A DNA stretch of 10,363 nt from JBGVMW01 sp045125095 (GTDB taxonomy: Bacteria; Bacillota; Clostridia; Lachnospirales; Lachnospiraceae), in assembly GCA_045125095.1 (NCBI GenBank), contig JBGVMW010000150.1:1-10363 (forward strand), in the 5' to 3' direction. Positions 6,173 through 10,363 of the stretch are shown in pieces (the first letter of the stretch is position 1; every line of letters starts with the position of its first letter). The notes below the pieces were generated by a model. That model was not told where the DNA came from, did not search any database, and saw nothing but the letters and a program-made list of their open reading frames with translations. A program made the translations under genes and the position numbers.

Positions 6173-6225
6173 AAGAGATTGTTGACAAAGTTGTCAAAAC
6201 TACGTCAGCAGTCTCTTTCTTTTTT
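6173..6225 (+). terminator. Intrinsic terminator in the leader of the gabT operon
   Basis: AAGAGATTGTTGAC (6173-6186) pairs with GTCAGCAGTCTCTT (6204-6217), 14 pairs with two G-U wobbles, around a 17-base loop, and runs into TTTCTTTTTT (6216-6225). It lies after the promoter and 59 bases before the ATG, and no plus-strand gene lies upstream that would need a terminator. Within it TTGACAA (6182-6188) and TTGTCAA (6191-6197) form a dyad whose TTGAC/GTCAA pairing would break the left arm. This looks like an attenuator, or the end of a short RNA of about 55 bases. The trigger for read-through is not visible. Confidence 0.75.
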
Positions 6226-6239
6226 ACAAAATTAAACCC

Positions 6240-6266
6240 GGGTGTGTTTACAAGTTCAAAACACCC
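6240..6266 (+). promoter_or_regulatory. Hairpin just upstream of the gabT ribosome site
   Basis: GGGTGT (6240-6245) pairs with ACACCC (6261-6266), extended by TTT/AAA after one bulged G. It ends four bases before AAGGAGG (6271-6277), which itself stays open 7 bases before the ATG. It may protect the read-through transcript or affect initiation. Confidence 0.4.
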
Positions 6267-6284
6267 TAGCAAGGAGGAATCATT

Positions 6285-7649
6285 ATGCTTAACAAAGAAT
6301 TACCAAAAATTATTACTAAAACTTTACCTGGTCCACTTTCGAAAAGTATCGTGGAACGTCGTTCCAAGGCAGTTCCTAATGCCATTCGCTGTGTATACCC
6401 ATGCGTAATGAAACAAGCTTCCGGTGCTATAATTGAAGATATGGATGGAAACTATTTTCTTGATTGGATTGGCGGTGTCGGTGTATTAAATGTTGGACAT
6501 TGTCACCCTGATTTAGTAGCTGCTGTAAAAGAGCAGGCAGATAAATATTTTCACGGAATGTTCAATGTGGTTACGCACGAAGGATATGTTGAGTTGGCAG
6601 AGAAGCTGGGAGCCTTAGCTCCGGTAAATGGTACTGACAAAAAAGTTATGTTTGCTAACAGTGGTGCAGAAGCTGATGAAAATGCTGTGAAAATTGCAAA
6701 AGCATATACAAAACGACCAAATATTATCGTATTTTCCGGTGCATTCCACGGAAGAACTTTACTTACCATGGCAATGACCTCCAAAAAAGCATATGCAACC
6801 GGTATGGGACCTTTTCCTGATGGTATTTACCGTGCAGAATATCCTTATTTATATAGAAAGCCAGCCGATATGACAGAGGAGGAAGCCATTACATATTATA
6901 CAAACTCTGTTTACAAAGTATTTGAGGAAGCTTCTCCTGCAGAATATGTGGCTGCCATTGTCTTAGAGCCATTACAGGGTGAAGGCGGATTTATTCCTGC
7001 ACCAATTGAATGGGTTCGCGCTCTCCGCAAAATCTGTGACGAAAATGGCATCCTGCTAATTGCTGATGAAGTACAGAGTGGTTTTGGACGAACTGGTAAA
7101 TTATTTGCTTCTGACTATTGGAAAGAAGCCGGTTTCATGCCTGACATTATTGCAACTGCAAAATCCATTGCCGGCGGTGTGCCTCTCAGTGCTATTATTG
7201 CCCGCACAGAAATTATGGATGCTGTAGTTGGTGGTGTCATTGGTGGAACCTATGGCGGTAATGCCCTTGCCTGCGCTGCCGGATTAAAAGTACTTGAAGT
7301 AATGGAGCGTGATCATCTGCTGGATCGAGCTATAGAAATCGGAAAAATGTGTATGCAACGTTTCACTAAATGGAAAGATACCTATGAAGTAGTGGGTGAC
7401 GTAAGAGGCTTAGGTGCTATGATTGGTATTGAATTTGTTAAGGACAAAAAAAGCAAAACACCAGCAACAGAATTTGTATCTCTTCTTATTAAAGAGTGTG
7501 CAGAGCATGGATTATTGATTGAAAATGCAGGCACCTATGGAAATGTAATTCGTTTCCTTGCACCACTTGTTATTACAGATGAACAGCTCTATGCCGGATT
7601 TGATATTATGGAAAATGCTATCAAGAAGCTGGAGGATACTGTATGCTGA
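6285..7649 (+). CDS. gabT: 4-aminobutyrate aminotransferase-like class III aminotransferase
   Basis: A 454-residue PLP-dependent aminotransferase, predicted to convert GABA plus 2-oxoglutarate to succinate semialdehyde plus glutamate in the cytoplasm. Motifs in order: NSGAEADENAVKIA (125-138), FHGRT (154-158), EPLQGEGG (228-235, as in GabT), DEVQSGFGRTGK (261-272, with the PLP-ring D261), Schiff-base lysine K293 in TAKSIAGG, and GGTYGGNALACAA. The EPLQGEGG and EVQSGFGRTGK blocks agree with GabT-type enzymes rather than with the taurine-type enzyme at 244-1569. The strongest evidence for substrate is the next gene, a 4-hydroxybutyrate dehydrogenase that uses the product. Other omega-amino acids such as 5-aminovalerate or beta-alanine remain possible. 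Its stop codon overlaps the next start by 7 bases. AAGGAGG lies 7 bases before the ATG. Length is typical. Confidence 0.9.
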   Translation: MLNKELPKIITKTLPGPLSKSIVERRSKAVPNAIRCVYPCVMKQASGAIIEDMDGNYFLDWIGGVGVLNVGHCHPDLVAAVKEQADKYFHGMFNVVTHEGYVELAEKLGALAPVNGTDKKVMFANSGAEADENAVKIAKAYTKRPNIIVFSGAFHGRTLLTMAMTSKKAYATGMGPFPDGIYRAEYPYLYRKPADMTEEEAITYYTNSVYKVFEEASPAEYVAAIVLEPLQGEGGFIPAPIEWVRALRKICDENGILLIADEVQSGFGRTGKLFASDYWKEAGFMPDIIATAKSIAGGVPLSAIIARTEIMDAVVGGVIGGTYGGNALACAAGLKVLEVMERDHLLDRAIEIGKMCMQRFTKWKDTYEVVGDVRGLGAMIGIEFVKDKKSKTPATEFVSLLIKECAEHGLLIENAGTYGNVIRFLAPLVITDEQLYAGFDIMENAIKKLEDTVC

Positions 7650-8764
7650 AACAATTTTCTCTTACCCCACATATTTTAGAATTTGATACCTGTGACAGCT
7701 TTTGTGAATACTTTGCAATCGGTAGCGGCGACCTTGTTTTTATAAGCAAGCGCTGCTACGAAACATATTTTAAAGGCTCTGTTACAGATGCCACAATTGT
7801 CTTCCGTGATGATTATGGCACCGGCGAGCCTACCGATGCTATGGTGGAGGCTATCTATGAGGATATCAAAAATATTTCCTATAAGCGTGTATATGCCATT
7901 GGCGGCGGTACTATCATTGATGTAGCCAAGCTGCTTGCCTTAAAGACATACACACCGGTAGCTGATTTATTTTATCATAAGACAATTACGCCAGAGCAGA
8001 CAAAGGAACTGATTATTGTTCCTACTACCTGTGGCACCGGAAGCGAGGTTACCAATATTTCCATATTAGAACTAAAATCTCTGCATACAAAATTAGGACT
8101 CGCCCATGACAGACTCTTTCCTCAGTATGCAGTGCTGATTCCGGAATTGTTAAATGACCTGCCACTTTCTGTATTTGCAACCAGTTCCATTGATTCATTG
8201 GTTCACGCTACAGAATCCTACCTCTCACCAAAGTCAACACCCTTTTCCCAGTTGTTTTCTTTAGAGGCAATTAAAATGATTTTGTCAGGATACAAACAAA
8301 TCGTAGCGAACGGTCTTGAGACAAGAAATCAACACAGCAAAGAATTTCTCATTGCCAGTACTTATGCTGGTATTGCTTTTGGCAATGCAGGAACCGGAGC
8401 TGTACATGCCATGAGCTATCCTTTAGGAGCCAATTATCATGTGGCTCATGGCGAAGCAAACTACGCTATCTTTACTGGTGTGTTCAAAGTATACCAGCAG
8501 AAACATCCTACCGGTGCCATAGCAGAGTTAAATAAAGTAATGGCTGAGATGATTGGATGCAAACCCGCTACTATCTATGATGAATTAGAAAATCTACTCA
8601 ACCAGTTGCTTCCTAAGAAGCCATTAAGAAGCTATGGTGTGTCAAAAAAAGATTTGAACGCTTTTACCGAAAATGTAATCACAAAACAGGGACGTTTGAC
8701 TGCTAATAATTACGTTCCTTTAAGTAAAGATGAAATTCATCAAATCTATGTAACCTTATTTTAG
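7643..8764 (+). CDS. 4-hydroxybutyrate dehydrogenase (iron-containing alcohol dehydrogenase family)
   Basis: A 373-residue NAD(P)-dependent reductase predicted to reduce succinate semialdehyde to 4-hydroxybutyrate. The nucleotide-binding GGGTIIDVAK is at 87-96 and VPTTCGTGSEVTN at 126-138. Expected metal ligands are D184 and H188 (SSIDSLVHATESY), H255 (GAVHAMSYP) and H269 (HVAHGEAN), with +4 and +14 spacing as in the family. From memory it agrees along its whole length with the 371-residue Clostridium kluyveri enzyme (4hbD, also called AbfH), for example in the GEP(S/T)D, ELIIVPTTCGTGSEVTN and KPLR.YG blocks, so the substrate call is better than family level. Related iron-type dehydrogenases reduce sulfoacetaldehyde or malonate semialdehyde, which keeps those as alternatives. 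It overlaps gabT by 7 bases in the string ATGCTGA, and GGAGG (7631-7635) lies 7 bases before its ATG, so translation is coupled. Confidence 0.88.
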   Translation: MLKQFSLTPHILEFDTCDSFCEYFAIGSGDLVFISKRCYETYFKGSVTDATIVFRDDYGTGEPTDAMVEAIYEDIKNISYKRVYAIGGGTIIDVAKLLALKTYTPVADLFYHKTITPEQTKELIIVPTTCGTGSEVTNISILELKSLHTKLGLAHDRLFPQYAVLIPELLNDLPLSVFATSSIDSLVHATESYLSPKSTPFSQLFSLEAIKMILSGYKQIVANGLETRNQHSKEFLIASTYAGIAFGNAGTGAVHAMSYPLGANYHVAHGEANYAIFTGVFKVYQQKHPTGAIAELNKVMAEMIGCKPATIYDELENLLNQLLPKKPLRSYGVSKKDLNAFTENVITKQGRLTANNYVPLSKDEIHQIYVTLF

Positions 8765-8819
8765 CACAACAACATCAAAATAACTGAACTGAATAATTTA
8801 TCTATTTCTTTTCGCGCAC

Positions 8820-8861
8820 ATGTGGGGAAACGCAGCATACTATGTCTACGTTTCCCCATAT
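8820..8861. other. 13-bp hairpin after the dehydrogenase gene, no U-tract
   Basis: TGGGGAAACG (8823-8832) pairs perfectly with CGTTTCCCCA (8849-8858) around 16 bases; three further pairs, one of them G-T, extend the stem. It starts 55 bases after the stop codon. It is followed by TATACTAAAA, so it is not a classic intrinsic terminator on either strand. It may stabilise the 3' end of the gabT operon mRNA or be a protein-binding or repeat element. Confidence 0.5.
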
Positions 8862-8871
8862 ATACTAAAAG

Positions 8872-8931
8872 AACAATTATGCAATTTTTAAAACAGCTTA
8901 TTCTCGCGTTGTTCGAAGAATTGCATTTGTT
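8872..8931 (+). other. Bulged inverted repeat between the dehydrogenase and EamA genes
   Basis: ATGCAATT (8879-8886) is the reverse complement of AATTGCAT (8919-8926). With a two-base bulge the pairing extends through AACAA (8872-8876) and TTGTT (8927-8931). The loop is 32 bases. The right arm is T-rich, which gives a weak terminator character. I see no convincing promoter for the next gene in 8865-8999, so regulation there is unclear. Confidence 0.35.
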
Positions 8932-8986
8932 TGTTCCACTGCGTTACACAAAGTAAATTATTATTGTTAATGCCACTAAATGGCGG

Positions 8987-8993
8987 AATGGAG
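8987..8993 (+). promoter_or_regulatory. Ribosome binding site fixing the EamA permease start
   Basis: AATGGAG with GGAG at 8990-8993 lies 6 bases before the ATG at 9000. Earlier in-frame starts at 8931, 8970 and 8988 have no better site, and the extension they add is unlike the family N-terminus. Confidence 0.7.
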
Positions 8994-8999
8994 TATATT

Positions 9000-9914
9000 A
9001 TGAATATAAAAAAAAATAAAACATTAGGAATTGGTATCGTGCTTTTTTGCGGAATGGTATGGGGGTTAAGCGGTGTTCTGGGGCAAATATTATTTCAATG
9101 CTCAAATATAACAGCTGGTTGGCTTTCATCCTTCCGCATGCTTTTTTCCGGCATTTGCATTTTGACACTTTCGTTTATAAAAAAAGAGCCGACACTATGT
9201 AAAGTATGGAAAAATAAAAAAGATATTCTTTCTCTATTTATTTTTTCTATATGTGGATTAATGGCAGTGCAGTACACCTATTTTGCTGCTGTATCCACCT
9301 CAAACGCAGCTACTGCTACCGTTCTGCAATACACCTACCCGGTACTAATGCTGCTCTATACATCAATATCCACTCGCCACTTTCCGTCTGTTTATGAAAT
9401 ACTGTCTATTATATTTGCATTTTTAGGTGTTATATTAATTTCCACCCATGGAAATATACATTCTCTCAGTATCTCCAAAATTGCTCTTTTCTGGGGATTA
9501 CTCTCTGCATTTAGCTTTGTATTTTATACCGTTTATCCGAAAAAATTATTTCAACAAATTGGAATCATGCCCATTATGGGCTGGGCTTTTATTATAGGTG
9601 GTCTTACGTTATCCATCATCACAAAAAGCTACCAGACTACAATTTTTTTTACCACCTCATCTGTAATTTTGATTATACTTATTACCGTTGTGGGAACGTT
9701 GATTCCATTTTTAATCTACAGTATTGGAGTTCAGATTCTTGGCAATGTGAAAGCCAGTCTTATTGTGACAGTGGAACCGGTTATGAGTGCCATTCTTGCA
9801 TTCTTTCTTGTAAATCAAAGATTTAAGTGGATTGATGTTATTGGATTTTTCTGTATTATTGGAGCTGTGCAATTTGTTGCATTTCTGACGTTACGTGAAA
9901 AAAAGAAGACTTGA
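9000..9914 (+). CDS. EamA/DMT-superfamily membrane transporter
   Basis: A 304-residue integral membrane protein with about ten hydrophobic helices arranged as two EamA repeats (about 9-140 and 152-298). The first repeat shows the usual GMVWGLSGVLGQ helix and a TATVLQYTYPVLMLL segment ending helix 4. The second repeats the pattern as IVTVEPVMSAILAFFLVNQRF. A basic N-terminus (MNIKKNK) precedes helix 1 and REKKKT ends the protein. Members export amino acids, metabolites or drugs; substrate cannot be told from sequence. It lies 235 bases after the dehydrogenase, on the same strand but separated by two hairpins, so membership in the gabT operon is doubtful. Export of the pathway's hydroxy acid is a possibility only. 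Length is normal and no helix seems missing. Confidence 0.88.
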   Translation: MNIKKNKTLGIGIVLFCGMVWGLSGVLGQILFQCSNITAGWLSSFRMLFSGICILTLSFIKKEPTLCKVWKNKKDILSLFIFSICGLMAVQYTYFAAVSTSNAATATVLQYTYPVLMLLYTSISTRHFPSVYEILSIIFAFLGVILISTHGNIHSLSISKIALFWGLLSAFSFVFYTVYPKKLFQQIGIMPIMGWAFIIGGLTLSIITKSYQTTIFFTTSSVILIILITVVGTLIPFLIYSIGVQILGNVKASLIVTVEPVMSAILAFFLVNQRFKWIDVIGFFCIIGAVQFVAFLTLREKKKT

Positions 9915-9940
9915 TAAAACCCTACATATTGGAAACCTTC

Positions 9941-9971
9941 AAAAAAACCTCATGAACATTCATGAGGTTTT
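9941..9971 (-). terminator. Intrinsic terminator of the tRNA operon, possibly bidirectional
   Basis: AAAACCTCATG (9944-9954) pairs with CATGAGGTTTT (9961-9971) around six bases. On the minus strand the stem is followed by a run of seven T (opposite A 9941-9947), a strong terminator starting a few bases after tRNA-Cys. On the plus strand the stem itself ends in TTTT, so it can also stop the EamA transcript, whose stop codon is 30 bases upstream. Confidence 0.85.
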
Positions 9972-9976
9972 AAGAA

Positions 9977-10047
9977 AGGCGACTAACGGATTTGAACCGA
10001 TGATCAGGGAGTTGCAGTCCCGTGCCTTACCACTTGGCTAAGTCGCC
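9977..10047 (-). tRNA. tRNA-Cys (anticodon GCA)
   Basis: A 71-base cloverleaf on the minus strand. Acceptor GGCGACT pairs with AGTCGCC, the anticodon loop is CTGCAAC with GCA flanked by a 5-bp stem, and the T-loop is GGTTCAAATCC. The discriminator base is U, as expected for tRNA-Cys. CCA is not encoded. It is last in the three-gene cluster. Confidence 0.93.
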
Positions 10048-10125
10048 ATATTAAATTATATTCAGCAACTTAAATTTTATTACTAAAATAAGTTTTTGTT
10101 GCTTCAAATATTAATTTTATTTTGA

Positions 10126-10197
10126 TGACTCCAACGGGAATCGAACCCGTGTTACCGCCGTGAAAGGGCGATGTCTTAACCGCTTGACCATGGAGCC
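10126..10197 (-). tRNA. tRNA-Glu (anticodon TTC)
   Basis: A 72-base cloverleaf on the minus strand. Acceptor GGCTCCA pairs with TGGAGTC including one G-U pair, the anticodon loop is CTTTCAC with TTC, and the T-arm is CGGGTTCGATTCCCG. Discriminator A. CCA is not encoded. It lies 78 bases before tRNA-Cys and 27 after tRNA-Asn. Confidence 0.94.
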
Positions 10198-10224
10198 TGA
10201 TTATATTCTTTTTTAAAAAGAAAA

Positions 10225-10296
10225 CTCCCCGAGTAGGGCTCGAACCTACAACAACTCGGTTAACAGCCGAGTGCTCTACCATTGAGCTATCGAGGA
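10225..10296 (-). tRNA. tRNA-Asn (anticodon GTT)
   Basis: A 72-base cloverleaf on the minus strand. Acceptor TCCTCGA pairs with TCGGGGA, with one U-G pair, the anticodon stem CTCGG/CCGAG encloses loop CTGTTAA with GTT, and the T-arm is GTAGGTTCGAGCCCTAC. Discriminator G, as expected for Asn. CCA is not encoded. First gene of the cluster. Confidence 0.94.
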
Positions 10297-10304
10297 ATAT
10301 AAAC

Positions 10305-10336
10305 TTTGAAGGTTATTCTTTTATTATACCTTCAAA
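10305..10336 (-). other. 9-bp hairpin in the tRNA operon leader
   Basis: TTTGAAGGT (10305-10313) and ACCTTCAAA (10328-10336) are exact inverted repeats with a 14-base loop. The hairpin sits 8 bases before the 5' end of tRNA-Asn in the transcript and may be a processing signal. The sequence beyond it on the plus strand (TTCAAAACTGCACA) resembles spacers near rRNA genes of Clostridia, from memory. Confidence 0.4.
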
Positions 10337-10350
10337 ACTGCACATAGAAG

Positions 10351-10359
10351 ATTATATCA
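10351..10359 (-). promoter_or_regulatory. Possible extended -10 element of the tRNA operon
   Basis: TGATATAAT on the minus strand is an extended -10 box placed 54 bases before tRNA-Asn. The matching -35 box would lie beyond the right edge of the window, so the call is partial. Confidence 0.35.
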
Positions 10360-10363
10360 TCCA

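Noticed and set aside
6165..6185. Six-codon leader peptide at the gabT promoter
   Set aside because: Its ATG overlaps the -10 box, so it would not be transcribed from the proposed start.
10070..10282. 70-residue minus-strand reading frame
   Set aside because: It runs through tRNA-Asn and most of tRNA-Glu; translated tRNA sequence commonly gives such frames.
10323..10328. TATAAT on the minus strand as tRNA promoter
   Set aside because: No -35-like hexamer lies at 16 to 18 bases, and the box falls in a hairpin loop.
9935..10337. Direct repeat ACCTTCAAAA flanking the tRNA cluster
   Set aside because: Ten AT-rich bases, each copy explained by a neighbouring hairpin or A-run; not enough to claim an insertion or attachment site.
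10297..10363. Edge of an rRNA operon
   Set aside because: TTCAAAACTGCACA resembles rRNA spacer sequence, but no rRNA sequence is in the window and the strand relation to the tRNAs is unclear.
1..10363. CRISPR array, defence system or prophage
   Set aside because: No regularly spaced repeats, nucleases, integrase or phage genes are present.

Overview
The window looks like chromosomal DNA from an anaerobic, AT-rich Firmicute of class Clostridia, most likely a Lachnospiraceae-type gut bacterium. The basis is AT-rich spacers, strong AGGAGG ribosome sites, sigma-A-like promoters, a 4-hydroxybutyrate dehydrogenase of the Clostridium kluyveri type, and tRNA sequences typical of Firmicutes. The assignment comes from gene style, not from a marker gene.

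Layout, left to right. Positions 1-243 hold no gene but are rich in inverted repeats: a 116-bp near-palindrome at 5-120, then competing hairpins ending in a U-tract. Positions 244-4672 are a minus-strand operon, transcribed right to left: substrate-binding lipoprotein, ABC ATPase, ABC permease (polar amino acid uptake family), a cytidylate-kinase-like protein, and a class III aminotransferase of the taurine/beta-alanine type. A consensus promoter at 4826-4854 drives it, but an intrinsic terminator lies between that promoter and the first gene. Positions 4884-6041 encode a PucR-family regulator, also on the minus strand. Divergent from it, 6285-8764 encode a GabT-like aminotransferase and a 4-hydroxybutyrate dehydrogenase whose frames overlap by 7 bases. 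This plus-strand promoter is also followed by an intrinsic terminator before the first start codon. Positions 9000-9914 encode an EamA/DMT permease. A cluster of three minus-strand tRNA genes (Asn, Glu, Cys in order of transcription) fills the right end.

Read together, 244-8764 looks like one omega-amino-acid utilisation locus. The ABC importer would bring in an amino compound. One or both aminotransferases would move its amino group to a keto acid, giving an omega-semialdehyde. The iron-type alcohol dehydrogenase would reduce the semialdehyde to an omega-hydroxy acid. The clearest reading of the right arm is GABA to succinate semialdehyde to 4-hydroxybutyrate. The CoA transferase and 4-hydroxybutyryl-CoA dehydratase needed to go on to butyrate are absent from the window, so the locus may serve nitrogen scavenging with 4-hydroxybutyrate as end product, or the remaining steps may be encoded elsewhere.

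The most unusual feature is regulatory. Both arms, the importer operon and the gabT operon, have a good promoter followed by a terminator-like hairpin with a U-tract before the first start codon. Perfect dyads also lie at the PucR promoter and at the importer transcription start.
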